Positions 11,819 through 23,618 of a stretch of 64,000 nt of DNA are shown here, piece after piece. The notes under the pieces were generated by a model, which saw only the letters and a program-made list of their open reading frames with translations, made no database searches and was not told the origin of the DNA. Position 1 is the stretch's first letter, and every line of letters begins with the position of its first letter. The translations under genes were made by a program, and so were the position numbers. Origin of the DNA: Cricetomys ansorgei (Eukaryota > Chordata > Mammalia > Rodentia > Nesomyidae); the NCBI GenBank assembly GCA_026225945.1, contig JAMJFZ010001133.1, positions 14,616,001-14,680,000 on the forward strand. Direction: 5' to 3'.

Positions 11819-12650
11819 TGTGCTGGCTAGCTACTTGGTCAACCCATGGTCATCTGGGAAGAGAGAACTTCAATTGAGGAACTGTCTCCATCAGATTGGC
11901 CTGTATGTAAACCTGTAGGGCATTTTCTTAATTAATGATTGATATGGAAGGGCCCAGCTTATTGTGGGTGATGCTACTCCTGGGCAGATTGTCCCTGTTG
12001 TATAAGAAAGTAGGCCAAGAAAACCATGGGAACAGGCAGCACTTGGCCCATGGCCTCTGCTTCAGTTCCCGCCCTGGCTTCCCTCAGTGATGGCTTGTGA
12101 TCAGGACATATAAGGCAAATAAAGTCATTCCTCTCCAAATTGCTTTTGGTCCTTGTGATGGCTATTCTTGATTGTCAACTTGATTATATCTGGAATGAAC
12201 TACAATCCAGAAACACGTGAGAGATTTTCTGTTTGGTTTGAGGTAGGTGAATCCACGTGTAGTCCAGACCTTTGAGGTAGGAAGACCCACTCCTTTGATC
12301 CAGATCTTGAGGCTGGATGACATACCTTTAATATGGCCCACACCTTCTGCTGGAAGCCTATATAAGAACATAGAAGAGGAAGCTTTAGTTCTTTCCTTGC
12401 TTGCCCTTATCTTGCTAGCACATTCATTCCTGAAGACCAGCTGAGACATCCAGCCTTGTGGACTGGGATACTACTGGATTCTTGGACTTTCTCTTCATAG
12501 CCTGCCATTGTTAAATTAGCTAGATGCCAGCCTGTAAGTCATTCCAATAAATCCCTTATATATTCATTCTATAAGTCCTGTTACTCTAGGGAACCCTGGC
12601 GAATGCAGTTGTGGTGTTTCTCACAGCAACAGAAAGCCAACTAGGAGAGT
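11819..12650 (+). repeat. LTR-like repeat (family 1) split by an LTR
   Basis: The left part (11819-12153) has tgtgctggctag, the catctgggaagag box, a tgtataagaaag TATA-like box and gcaaataaagtcattcc. It stops inside the tgcttttggtc motif. The family continues at 12608 with gtggtgtttctcacagcaacag. The other plus-strand copy (46255-46616) runs through this point without a break, which shows the insertion. Confidence 0.75.
12154..12607 (+). repeat. Inserted LTR (rodent ERV, RMER-like)
   Basis: A 454-bp unit starting TGTGATGGCTATTC and ending GAATGCA, with a clean TATA box (cctatataag near 12357) and a late AATAAA (12546-12552). These are the landmarks of a solo LTR. No clear target duplication is visible (ggtcct on the left, gttgtg on the right). 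It resembles the ERV LTRs that open tgtgatggctattcttg, but the family name is uncertain. Confidence 0.75.
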
Positions 12651-12654
12651 ATCA

Positions 12655-13160
12655 GAGGAGGGCAAAGGATATGAACTGTGATTGGCAGCTATTCCTTACT
12701 CGGTGTCAGGAATTTTTATGCACTTATTCGTCTTATCTCACACAAATACTCTCTACCATTCTTACGGGATTTCTCTCCAAGAAATATTTGTGGTGATTAA
12801 GACGTTTCACGGATGAGATGGTTGTGACTGCAGAAATCAAGTTATATTCTGACCAGGGAAGGATTCTGCAGGGAGCAGAGTGACATGGGGGTGGCTGGTC
12901 TGAGAGTGACTGGGTTGAACATGTGAACGCATGTCCTGCGTTGTCCCCAGATGGTGACATTACTGTGTAGCAAGCAGAACTGCACACCCTTCTCCTGGCA
13001 GTATAGTATTCTATATAGAGATGTGACAAGTTCTTCTGTCTTAGTTTTGAACTTATCCCTTTTGCTCCTGTGAAAATCGCCCCCAGGGAATTGCCTTGTC
13101 CACACTCCCAGAGATTATTTCTCTCCAATAAATCCAGAAGTGTTTCGTTTTTGTCAACTT
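12655..13160. other. Unique DNA, possible MIR remnant
   Basis: 12716-12860 loosely follows the minus-strand MIR pattern (tctcacacaaatactctctaccattc, then acggatgagatgg). The rest is unassigned. Confidence 0.3.
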
Positions 13161-13163
13161 TCA

Positions 13164-13235
13164 GTGCTGAGAATTGAACCCAGGGCCTCTTGCACGCTAA
13201 GCAGGCACTCTGTCACTGAGCTGTGGTTCCAGCCC
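13164..13235 (-). repeat. ID-type SINE
   Basis: On the plus strand it reads gaattgaacccagggcct, then gcaggcactctgtcactgagct. This is the reverse complement of the tRNA-Ala-like ID head. It is a short diverged copy without a clear A tail, so it could also be the ID half of a B4. Confidence 0.8.
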
Positions 13236-15019
13236 AGCGCTTGGTTCTTTATCACACAGCCTGCACTTCCTTGCCCTGTGGCAGCGGCAGTTCCCACTGC
13301 TGGGGGATCCTCCTGTCATCCCACTGGGGGCCCTTCCTCTGTGACTTTGTTGTTGTTAACCATCGAACATTTGCCAAATTGGAAAATGGGAAATTCATGT
13401 CTGCTCTTTCAACAATACTAAAATTCTTAAGTTTATCAACTAAGAAAATACTATTCTTCTTTGCGAGCTCTTGCTTTTTGTATTGCCATGACCTCGTCCC
13501 CAACTGTGGAGACCTGGAGTCTTGCTGGTTCCTCTGCTCCTGTTCACAAGTCAGACCCATCAGCCCCACACTGGCCTATCCCAGATCCTCCTTCCAGAAT
13601 GTCATTCTTGACAGCTCTACTATCACTGGCTATTTGCAGATCATCTTCACCCTTCCTATAATTTATTTTATTTCTCTTGGAGATCGCCTTTGCTAAGTTC
13701 CACATTGTCTCTGAGGAGCTTTGTAACAGGCCTCCTAGGGGAAGGACCACACCAAAGCCCAACTTAAAATCTATCCATTGTTCCCTATTGCTCTCCTTCC
13801 TACATCAAGTGCAAACGCAGCAACAAGGTGTGCTGCCGGTCACTGTCTGGCCCTTGGCTACTACCTTCCTTCCGAGCCTGCTCTTCTCTCTGGGGCACCC
13901 CCTTAGGTGGCAGCCTTGGCATTATTTCCAGTCCCTAGAGGGTGGATGTTGCTGCTACCTTCTCCGCTATCTCTCTGCCTGGTTGAACCTCCACTCATCC
14001 TTTCAGACAAAGCTTCCTGCTTTTCTCCCCAGTGAAGCCTCGGCTGGCCTCCACAGTCACTGCCTGGCACTTCCTCCTTCCGCCATCTGTCTACCTTGTG
14101 CACACCACCCTCAGAGCAAAATAACAGGGACGTATTTTCTCGGAGTCCAAAAGGCAAACTCTAGTCTGGACGACAGATGAAAGAAAGAAAATGAAAATCT
14201 TTTAGTGACTTTCTCAGGCAAGGATAAGGAAAGTCCTGAAGCATGATGGGGCAGAGAGGTAACAGGTGCAAAGCCCCTCAATTTACCCTGACCACCGTAG
14301 GTGCTTATGTGTGTTTATTTCTGATGTTATTCATTTAAAAGATATTTTTGGTCCAAGAATATTTTAATAACAGGAACAAAGCACACTCATAGTGGGCTTA
14401 TAATGGTGTATAAAAATGACACTGAATATGTGAGGGCTATTTCTATTCCAGTGATTTCAAACAGCAGTGGTATGCTTTCTTATGGAAGTTGTTCGGAGAA
14501 TAGAATAAAAATAACCCGTCTGTGACGGTAATAATGAACAACTCGCTGTTTGCTCTGTCTCTGCCTCGTCAGGCTGAATACTCTCTGAGTGAATTCATTT
14601 AATTAAAAAAAAAAAACCAACAACTTCTTCAGGTCTTTTATCTCCCTTTGATACACAAAACTGTCTGAAACATAGAAAAGTTAATTTCAACACCAAGCCT
14701 TCAGAGCTGGGAAAGTGCGGGGCCTGTCAGAAGCGTAACTCAGTGGATTTCACAAGGTCTGGGTGTTTCTTTGCACTCGATCTGTTAGAATGTCATTTGC
14801 AGTTTACACCTACAGAGGGCGGCTGAAGACACACTCAGTTCACATTACCTCAATACCTAGTGACTATTTGAATATTGCATTTTATGAAATCATTGAGTAA
14901 TGCTTTAAAATTGGGATGGTGGCTTCTTTTCACCATTTTAAGAGTTCTATAGCTTTTGTTAGATGCTTGGATTGCAAATATAGTCTTTCCTGGAACTGGG
15001 ATCTTCAACATCTCATTTG
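13236..15019. other. Unique DNA, no gene recognised
   Basis: It contains two of the longer open frames (13223-13696 and 13677-14180, plus strand). Each overlaps an opposite-strand frame, and neither shows a domain, splice sites or pseudogene features that I recognise. 14450-14830 lacks repeats and carries a CTCF-like motif. Confidence 0.45.
14809..14822 (+). promoter_or_regulatory. CTCF-like motif
   Basis: CCTACAGAGGGCGG fits 12 of 14 positions of the CTCF core CCASYAGRKGGCRS, including all ten of the YAGRKGGCRS half. It lies in non-repeat DNA. Sequence match only. Confidence 0.4.
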
Positions 15020-15126
15020 TTTGCTTGTTTTAGGGATAGGGTCTCCCCATATCTCCAAGTTTAAAAACCTTTCAGTCTCAGCCTTCCAAGAATAGAGACT
15101 ATAGGTGTGTGCCACCACGTCTGCCT
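15020..15126 (-). repeat. Old B1 SINE
   Basis: 7SL-derived. The plus strand reads gatagggtctccccat, then ctcagccttccaag and gtgtgccaccacgtctgcc, the reverse complement of B1. Heavily diverged. Confidence 0.7.
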
Positions 15127-15329
15127 CTTTCAGATAGCTCATCATTTTACTTGCAAGGTTCTCAACTCAACGCAACGTAAGCAGTCATTTCCCCCCACAT
15201 ATTAGTACCTTTGTGATATGTGAAAGAGAAAGGTGGCCAGAATTAATCTCATGAAAATAGATTCTTAGTTTCGTGCTTAGAAGTTGGCTTTCTTTGTTCC
15301 TCCTTCATTTCTTATTTATTTAGATTTTC

Positions 15330-15975
15330 TATTTGCAACAGATTGTTTCAGTGAATATGATAGAACCAATACATAGTTCTCTTTCACTCCGAAGTCTGTT
15401 TTCTCCAGCCATAGAGTTTTGAATTGGTACTACCCACTTGTTCCCAGCACTTTAAAATATCGCCTCAAGGCCTCTTGTCCTAGTTTTGGTGGAAAAGGCA
15501 GCCGCAGTGTCCGACTGCCCTGTGCAGGGCAGGAGCCTTTGCTCACTGACTCACGTTTTCAGCAGGTTTGCTGTGGTAGCCGTAGTGTGCTTTTTCTTGG
15601 TGCATACGCTGTTTGGTCTTGATAGAGACTCCAAAATCTTTATGTCTCTGTGGTTTTACATCATTTGTTGTTTTTTCAAGGTCTCTGGTTGGTCTATTGT
15701 CACATGCCACTTCTGACACATTACTTCTTTCTCCTTCTGAGACTCAGATTTTTAAAGAGGTATCATATATTGCTTGTGGTCTTTTCTGTAGTTGCAATTC
15801 CTTATTTCTTTTCATGATTGAATATTTCCTATTGACCCATTTCTAGCTCACTAATCCTTTCTTGAACTGTGTTTAGTTTATTTAGTGTATTTAAATCACT
15901 AGCCAAGTTATCAATTTAAGCACGTTATTTTTAATTTCTATAATTCCCCATTTGATTATTTTCATTTATTTATTT
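15330..15975 (-). repeat. Ancient L1-type remnant, first part
   Basis: AT-rich sequence with landmarks of an old antisense mammalian L1 tail (ttttcagcaggtttgc; tctagctcactaatcctttc; tttctataattcccc). It appears to resume after the B3 insertion at 16142. Family and edges are uncertain. Confidence 0.4.
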
Positions 15976-16141
15976 GTACACGTGCCTATGTATGGATGCG
16001 CGTGCGCAATGGCATGCTCATGGAGGTCGAAGGACAACCTGTGGAAGTCTGTTCTCTACTACCACGTGGATTCTGAGGACTGAACTCAGGTCGTTGGACT
16101 TGACAGCAAGCATTCTTACCTGCTCAGCCATTTCACCAGCA
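15976..16141 (-). repeat. B3-class SINE
   Basis: The plus strand ends cctgctcagccatttcaccagc, the reverse complement of the B3 head, preceded by gaactcaggtcgttgg and by the ggaggtcgaaggacaacctg box. It interrupts the ancient L1-type sequence. Confidence 0.85.
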
Positions 16142-16440
16142 TCACCATTTGATTCTTTTTAAAGTTGTAGTTACTTGGTAAATTTAGTCACCATGTAGTT
16201 ACTCGAATAAGAACGCAGGTATTCTCGCATTCATGGCTGATCACGCTCGTTCCTGATAACTGACGGTGCTGCTGTTTCCGCAGCCGTTGTTCTAATCTTT
16301 CTTGAGGTTCAGTCGTTTGATCTTCTTGCATATCCGTGACTTATTAAGATTTTTAATCTACTGGGGATGCTAGTCTCTGTTTACTCAGCTCATCTCCATT
16401 TGTATCTTCTCTGCTGTTAAATGTAGGTTTACTCTGTCCC
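16142..16440 (-). repeat. Ancient L1-type remnant, second part
   Basis: It resumes with tttgattctttttaaagttgtag, the expected continuation of the 15330-15975 segment, and fades out by about 16440. Low certainty. Confidence 0.3.
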
Positions 16441-16805
16441 ACAAACTCTAGGTGCACATCCCGAGCTCTCAGCCCCCTCCTCTGTAGTTCAGAGCAAGAG
16501 GAGGCAGGGGTGGACCCTCCAGCAATTTCCCTTTGTTGGAGAGAAGGAAACTACTATAGCACACACTAACCCTTTTCAGGGAGATTTTCTTTCCAATCTC
16601 AAACTCCTCTTTTAGCCCTAATAAGCACCTTTATAAATAGCTTCACACTTCAGAATGGAAGAATCCTGCACCTGTTTTCTTGGGGTCTCAGTTGAAACAG
16701 ATGCAAAGTTTTCTTTTAGTAGTCTGTTATAGTATGAGATAACACTATCCTCTTCCAGGCATTAAGAATTCTATCATTGCCCTTACTTTAAATGCATAAT
16801 TTGTG
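16441..16805. other. Unique DNA, nothing identified
   Basis: No repeat or gene recognised. Confidence 0.5.
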
Positions 16806-17045
16806 ACCTGGAGAGATGGCCCAGAGGTTAAGAGCAAGTACTGCTCTTTCCAAAGACCCTGTTTAGGTTCTCAGTACCTACTCTGGACTGCTTGTTCTCC
16901 ATGTAACTCCATGTTACATGTAACTCCATGTAACTCCAATCCCATGGGATCTGATACACCATGTCCTCTGGGAGTACCTGCATACAGGTGGTACACATAA
17001 ACTCACATGAGCACACTTACATGTACATAAATAAGAATAGTAAAA
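16806..17045 (+). repeat. B3-class SINE with internal expansion
   Basis: The head is cctggagagatggcccagaggttaag, followed by the ggatctgatacaccatgtcctctgg box and an acataaataag tail. The tgtaactccag box of normal copies has expanded into four close tgtaactcc-type units at 16899-16938. Confidence 0.85.
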
Positions 17046-17076
17046 CATTTTTAAATGCTTGATTTTAACCATCTAT

Positions 17077-17153
17077 TGTGTGTGTGTGTGTGTGTGCGCG
17101 CACGCGCGTGCATGTGTGTATGTGTGCACGTATGTGTGTGTGCATGTGTGTGT
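17077..17153. repeat. Interrupted TG/CG/CA alternating tract
   Basis: About 75 bases of almost strict purine-pyrimidine alternation: TG runs, a gcgcgcacgcgcgtgcatg core and more TG. It abuts the next B3, whose CA-rich tail may have seeded it. Confidence 0.95.
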
Positions 17154-17155
17154 TT

Positions 17156-17364
17156 ATAATTGTATGGGTATTTTGCTTGCATGTATGTCTTCGTCTACTT
17201 GTATGCCTGGTACCTGCAGAGGCCAGAAGATGGTATCAGACCTCCTGGAACTGGAACTGGAGTGACAGATGATTGTAAGTGGTCACATGGGTGCTGGGAA
17301 TGAATCCATATCCCCTGCAAGAGTGGTAAGTGTTCTTAACCTCTGAGCCATCTTTCCAGACTCC
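17156..17364 (-). repeat. B3-class SINE
   Basis: Reverse-complement B3: ttgtatgggtattttgcttg, gcagaggccagaagatgg, ggtgctgggaatgaatcc and ctctgagccatctttccaga are all in order. Confidence 0.92.
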
Positions 17365-17815
17365 ACGCAGTCACCTCTTTGATCTATTACACTGCAGGGA
17401 TCTGGAGAGCATCCATATCTATGACCAAGTCAAGAGGCAATTAGAATTATAGATCAGATTCTCAGCTGTTAGGATATTATCCATAACTGGAGTCACAGAA
17501 ATGACTGCTATATTTAGATTGGGAGTATAGGATAGAGAACGTAAGCCGGATGGTCTTAGACCCAGTGAAATTAAGTTGAGAGTTCCAGGACTTTATGGGA
17601 AGATGTACTCATCATCCAAGTATCCCTTCATCCCAGTGTGTGCAGACCACTCTGTCTTTTCATACCTTTTTTGTTCTGGCTGAAATCCTTAATTTCTTGA
17701 CTAAGACATATGATTTTTGTATGTTGTGTGTGTGTATGCAAATATGTATGCAATTATTTCTGAATTCACCTATGCAAAACCAAATAGGAAATTAACAGAG
17801 ACTAAGCTAAACTCT

Positions 17816-17817
<2 letters not shown>
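17365..17817. other. Unique DNA, nothing identified
   Basis: No gene or repeat recognised before the AT microsatellite. Confidence 0.5.
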
Positions 17818-17849
<32 letters not shown>

Positions 17850-17930
17850 TGTGCTTGCGTAGACGTGGACAGCATATATGTGCATGTGTGTATGCATGCA
17901 TGTGCATGTGTTTGTATGTGTGTGAGGCAG
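17818..17930. repeat. (AT)n then GTGCATGTGT-type tract
   Basis: A pure AT run (17818-17846), a 25-base spacer, then a TG/CATG alternating tract to about 17925. The open frames here are repeat artefacts. Confidence 0.93.
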
Positions 17931-18615
17931 AAGCAGCATGACCCTGATAATGATTGCTTATAAATGTTAAAATGATGATGATTATAGCATAAATGTGATG
18001 TTTTAACCAAACTGAGCCCTTTAGGACATTTTGAATCATTCTTTGCCCATTACCCTTGGTGATGTCTCATGCACTTTAAACCTCTGTTGCTGTTCCCTGC
18101 CATTAATATACTGCCCAATAGCACTCTTGGAGAATCTCTGCTGCCCTGAGAATTGACCCAGACATTATGACCGTGTGCTCTAGGAAAATTCCTGCACATT
18201 ATAAACACATCAGCGAGTCAGCAGATGCGGTAATGATAAAATTGCACTGTTTCAGTTTCAGCAGCTTCCTGAAAGTCACTCACAAGGAAATGCTTCTGGG
18301 TCTAAGGTCAAATCTCTTGGTTACCACTCATGGTGCCTGGGGCTCCAGGAGGCATAGATATTAGACCCAAAGGGGCGCTGGTCCTTGCATTGGTCTTAAA
18401 GTGAGAGAAATCTGGGAGAAATAGATGCATAATATTATTAAAGTCCCCAGAGATTCTTTTGCTCATTGAACTTAGATAAATTATTAACATTAACAAATTC
18501 CTTTTCTCCAAGATAAAGTTTTCCCTGGCTGGAGATTGCAAGTTGAGCACTCATGTGACTTGAAGGGTAATAATGCAGAGTCAAAGGGAAGTAGATTCAA
18601 AAAATTCCTGTTAAT

Positions 18616-18634
18616 ACACACACACACACACACC
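18616..18634. repeat. (AC)n microsatellite
   Basis: About nine AC units. Confidence 0.95.
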
Positions 18635-19775
18635 GTTCCAGGAACCAACATGGAGACGGTCTGTAGGCTCCTTCAAGGGGACTCCTTGACCCTGCCTCTG
18701 GCGTCATCATATTACCTATGAACTGTCAACATATGGCCTTGACTGTGTCACATGTGTGTGTATAATGTGTATTTTGGGAAAGAAGAAACAGTCCTCTTTT
18801 AGGAATCATCTAGAATGGCTGTGCATGGATGTAGACATTCAGGTTCTTTTCTTGGACTCTTGAGCTACAGTTCCACGATTTTAATAAATTATTGCTTTCT
18901 CTATTCTTTAAAGCATCTGTGATCCCTTCTCAATACATGTCTGTTCATGTCAGTAGCAAAAACTCTGCAGTTGTTCTAACATTATACATGTGCAGGGACC
19001 TAGCAAATCTCTTTAATGTAATTCTGTTGGTTTCAGATTGAATGTTATTTAAGACAATACTGATTTCCACTAGACTGTGATTTTTTTTTTCTCCTCTGTA
19101 AAACAGGACATAAAAAGATGAAAGAAAAATTATGAATTTCATCTTTCATATATCATCCATCAAATGTTTACTAAGGTTGTCAGAGGGATATGAAAAGACA
19201 CAGATCAGCCCACTATAGTCTTCATGGTAAAGTAGGACAGAGAGGTCTGTACATACTGGACTCTTACACAATACGGCAATTCCATTACACTATGAAAGAG
19301 GATTTGCTATGTTCAGGAACAAATCCTGTTTTGGGAGATCTTTGGGACTTTCCACAATGGAGAGATCACTTGTCTTTGCTTTGGGCAGTGAAGAGAATCT
19401 CACCTGTTGGTGTTCTGTAGATGGAAATGGAAGGAAATGAGCCACAGTGTCACATACTTAAGGAATTATAGACGCTTTGACCAATGGATGAATTGGAGTG
19501 GCAATAGATGGGACATAATAGTATGTTTCTCAAGATCATTAAGGACATAGAATGTCAGGCTAATGTACTTGAGATAACAAAGAATCAAATGATCTTTCTT
19601 TCTTTCAAAATTTGAGAATAGTAGGACAGACAGAAACATATAAACAAATATAAACTTTAAAGATGATAATTTGCTTAGATGATCTTTCAATGAAATATAA
19701 ATGAGAAATTTGTATCACATTGTCTCCTCCCATGCACCGTGAGATCCGGGAGCACATCCCCTTATTCAAGGGCTT

Positions 19776-19789
19776 GGGCCACCTGTTGG
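19776..19789 (-). promoter_or_regulatory. CTCF-like motif, reverse orientation
   Basis: The plus strand reads GGGCCACCTGTTGG, which fits 12 of 14 positions of the reverse-complement CTCF core. It faces the motif at 14809. Sequence match only. Confidence 0.3.
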
Positions 19790-21789
19790 TGTTTACCTCA
19801 GATATTGGAATTTGGATTTGGACCAGCTTTTGAACTCTCCTGGCATTGCTTCATCTTTCCAGACAGCTGCTCTTTTGAAGGATCCTTTTAAGTGATGCTT
19901 CTCTACTTATCTAGACAGAGCACACTCATGTCAACCAAGGCATAAATAGCATCCAAGCCACCTGCATGTCCAGAGGATGGAGGAAACTGGGCTGTTTTCC
20001 CACTGCAGGGATGCCAGTTTAGAGAGATTTTTTTTTTTTGTTGCCCTCTGAAATGATAGAAAAGGACCATATACAAAAACCTTGAATTTTGCTGTCAGGT
20101 TTTGTATGTGTGCTTTACCATTCTAATAAGTTTCTGAAAGCCTTCCCAAGACCACCCAATTATTCCACTACATTTTAAATACGTTCAAGTTCACTTGGAA
20201 ATACTTCTCCACTGTCTTGCTTTCTTCCAAAGTATTAGGGTTGTCACTTTTGCTTCTTTCCAAGTACTTGACATTCCCAAAGGCTCAGTATTGCATAATG
20301 CAAATCACCCAGAGCCTTCTATAGTGCCCCTCAATAATAGAGTCCTCTTGGGGTGTGAGAGATCATCATCTAAGAGGACAATCAGAGGGTGCCATCCATT
20401 CACACAGTCTGAATCAGAGCTGTCTCATGAGCCAGGGATGAGATTGATCCCAGGAGTTTATGTGAAAACTTCAATGGAGCTTGTGAAGGTCCAGTCACAT
20501 TTCTTAGAAGGCCTGAGAGGTTACAAGTGTGACTTTTTCTGTCTTATCTTCTCTGTCTCTTTCAAAGACTGCCTGTTAAAAAAATATTTGGCAGAGCTGA
20601 AGGCACAGATTGCCATGGAGACCACAGAGCTTCTGGTTTGTGTTTGCTTCCCTATCAGGTGTTGCCGGGAGATCCATTCCCCTTGTGTCACTGCCAACTA
20701 CGTGAACTCCAGTAACATGGATGGGCAAAGAAATCACTGGTAAAAACAGATACCTCGCAGAAACCCAACTCAGTCCTTTGTCAACTGAGTGAAAAGTCTT
20801 CTGTGAATCCCGTGAATCCTGGGACCTGGAATCTAGGAGAAGAGCAGCGAGGAGTAACTGCAGAAGACACAAGATGTGTCTCCACTACATAGATCTTCAC
20901 TTAGGCTTTGCACTCTCTTAGGAAACAATGTTGTGATTAGTTATTAAGAGTTTCTGGTGATGGAGAAATGGTAGAGAATGCTCCCATAGCCTGGGAAGCA
21001 GCTTCTGTCCTCAGAATTTCGTGGCCCTTCACTGTTGGTTTCAGTTTCCCTGCAAAGGAGAAAAGATACTCCAGTGATACAAACATGTCCCCCCCTTGCC
21101 TTCATGTCACAGGGATGAGATGAAGGAGCTAGGTTCTGATATCAGCTCCCAGGATGCATTGCTTTCCTTGCCAAACTAACTGTGTAGATTATTTTATGTC
21201 CTGGAGCATATATGTCACGCCTTTGCCTTAACATATTTGTGTTCACAGCCATATGGGTTAGAGTACCTGGTTGATGCTAGACATTTCTGCAGAGAAAAAT
21301 GCAAAACACAGTTTGCTAGAAAATTCATCGCCATTATTGATTTATTGATGTTATCAATGGCTACGCATTGGACATTCCTTATGTGCTCATCACTGTATTA
21401 GATTCTGCAGTCATAAGTACTAAAGTCTTTCAACCAATTAACTGCAGGTCATAAGAAATGATACAACCCAAGGAAAACGCATACTGAGATCATGGTAATA
21501 AGACCCAAGGAAGAAAACAAGGAAGGAAAAGGGTGTAAGCTGAGTACTGTAGATAGGGAGGACTCATTCAGATATGTAAGGAAGTGATGAAGAAAGGCAC
21601 ATGGATAAGGGCATCTTAAGAGGGCAGAAAGTCACACGTGCAAAGGCGTTGGGTCTAGCGTGTGCCCGGCGTGTCTGAGAATATGAAAAGTGGCCAGAGA
21701 GACGTGAGTAGAGTGATGGACATCCGCACGAGAGCAGAGGGTTCGCTTGAAAAGGGCTGGACTCTGGTTGTCTTAAACTTACACCAGTG

Positions 21790-22016
21790 ATGGGGGTGGA
21801 GAGACGGCTCAGCAGCTGGTAGCGCTTGTTGCTCTCGCAGAGGACCTTGGTTCACGTTCCAGCACCCACATGGTGGCTCACGACCATCTGTAACTCCAGT
21901 TGCAAGAGATCTGACACCTTCTTCCCACCTCTGCAGACTCCAGGCACACACAGACTACATGCACATACATGCGGACAAACACTCAGATGCATAAATTAAA
22001 ACACATCTAATAAACT
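21790..22016 (+). repeat. B3-class SINE
   Basis: atgggggtggagagacggct, then cacatggtggctcacgacca, ctgtaactccagttgc, a gacaccttcttc box, a CA-rich stretch and an ataaattaaaac tail. Confidence 0.93.
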
Positions 22017-22750
22017 TGAATCCATGAGTTGCTGGGACAGGGAAGGCGCAGGGCAGTTCCCAGAGGGGAATTTAGCACAGAGCCACTGACAGTTCTCATA
22101 CCCGAGAGCTGGGAGAATGAGAGGCTTGGTTCTTGAGGGGTGTTCTGAGCCTGGTGTATGTCACAGAGTTGCCGTACGTTCCAGTGGGATAAATAAAGTC
22201 ATGCTGTTCTCTCATGTGTACACAAGTGAACTGAAGTTTAAGAAGATTAAATGGACGATTTGGGTTAACACAGTTGCATGTGATGCCTCTAGGCCACGGA
22301 TTGGTCTTCTGGTGTGAAGACACCTATCCCTCCGACAACACACTCCGTCTGTTTGCCACAGGACTCTGTGTGACTGAGTGATGAGTAGACTGTACCTGTG
22401 ATGTTGACGTGTCTGCTCTGACCCACTGTGACCAAACTCCATTTCCTCGGGTGTTGCATGTCAACCTCCCATAACCTTGGGCCATGAATATGACATGAGT
22501 GGCCCCTCTGCATATGTGATAAGAAATCACCCTGGTCTCTTCTTCTACTCTTTCCTTTCTATTCTCCCAGTCCCTCCCTTCCCCCTTCTTCACTCTGTCT
22601 TTCCCCTTTTCTCTTTTCCTTAACTTTCCCTCTATCCCTTCTTTCCTCCTGCCTACATTCTCCATCCTTCCTTTTCTGCCATGACTAGTTTGTAATATGT
22701 ACATCCTTTGCCCAGCAAAGTACCAAATATTTTAAATGAAAATATAAATT
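22017..22750. other. Unique DNA with CT-rich tract
   Basis: No gene recognised. 22535-22678 is strongly pyrimidine-rich on the plus strand (tcccttcccccttcttc and similar), which explains the basic minus-strand frame there. Confidence 0.55.
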
Positions 22751-22892
22751 CAGCTATGTGTAGTGGTACATGCCTTTAACCTAGCATGCGGAGGTAGAGG
22801 CAGGCTGATCTGTGTGCAGCCTGGTCTGCATAGCAAGTTCCAGAAAGCTAAGACTATATAGTAAGACCTTGTCCAAACAACAACAACAAAAT
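22751..22892 (+). repeat. B1 SINE
   Basis: cagctatgtgtagtggtaca, atgcctttaacctagcatg, ggaggtagaggcaggctgat and cagcctggtctgcatagc, ending in an (AAC)n tail. It is the best B1 in the window, but diverged. Confidence 0.92.
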
Positions 22893-23169
22893 CTCCTAAA
22901 AACTAATAATTTTGAACACTGAATCTAGAACCATGAGGGAAGAGGCTTTGAGGTGGGGACAGTCCCTTTTAAACATGTTCTGCCAGAGACACCTCTAATA
23001 TGTGCTAAACACTGAAAAAACAGCTCAAAATGTTTGAATATTATACATTTTCCTTCCTGTGCACCTGAATGATGATTATTACCTCCTAACTGCATCATTT
23101 CTGTGGTTCCTAAGTACAAGAACATAACAGGAGAGTTGAGCAAGGGGTCAAATCTAAAAGAAACAAACT

Positions 23170-23571
23170 TATTTTTTTTTAAGATATGTAATATTTAAAT
23201 TTTTCTTTTTCTTCTATCTTTGAAAACAGATTTTTTTTCTCATACAATATATCATGATTACAGTCCTTCTTCTACTTCCCTCAGTTCCTCCCCACCTTCC
23301 CTCCTGTCCAAATCCACCAGCTTTTTGTCTCTCATTAGAAAACAGGGAAAATATGAAAGTAAAATATGATATAATAATATAAAACAAAACTAAAGCATTG
23401 GAATAGGACAAAATAAACAGAAGGAAAAGAGATCAAGAGAAGTCAGAAAAAACAGATATAGCAATGGAGACCCACTCATTCGTATAATCAAAAGATCATA
23501 AAAACACTAAATCCCATAAAAACACAAATGGAAGCCATAACACATATACAATGGACCTGTAGGGTAAGAAG

Positions 23572-23618
<47 letters not shown>

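Larger units (their letters stand above)
17931..21789. other. Mostly unique DNA, no gene confirmed
   Basis: Almost no recognisable repeats except (AC)n at 18616-18634. It holds the longest frame of the window (plus strand, 20195-20743, 182 codons), with no recognised domain. A second CTCF-like motif lies at 19776-19789. Confidence 0.5.

Noticed and set aside
13164..13235. tRNA-like sequence
   Set aside because: It is an ID SINE. Like the B2/B3 heads elsewhere it only resembles a tRNA and does not fold as a complete one.
13223..14180. Overlapping plus-strand frames of 157 and 167 codons
   Set aside because: They overlap in different frames and face opposite-strand frames; no recognisable domain, splice sites or pseudogene parent.
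17059..18039. Cysteine/valine- and histidine/isoleucine-rich frames
   Set aside because: Translations of TG, CA and TA microsatellites.
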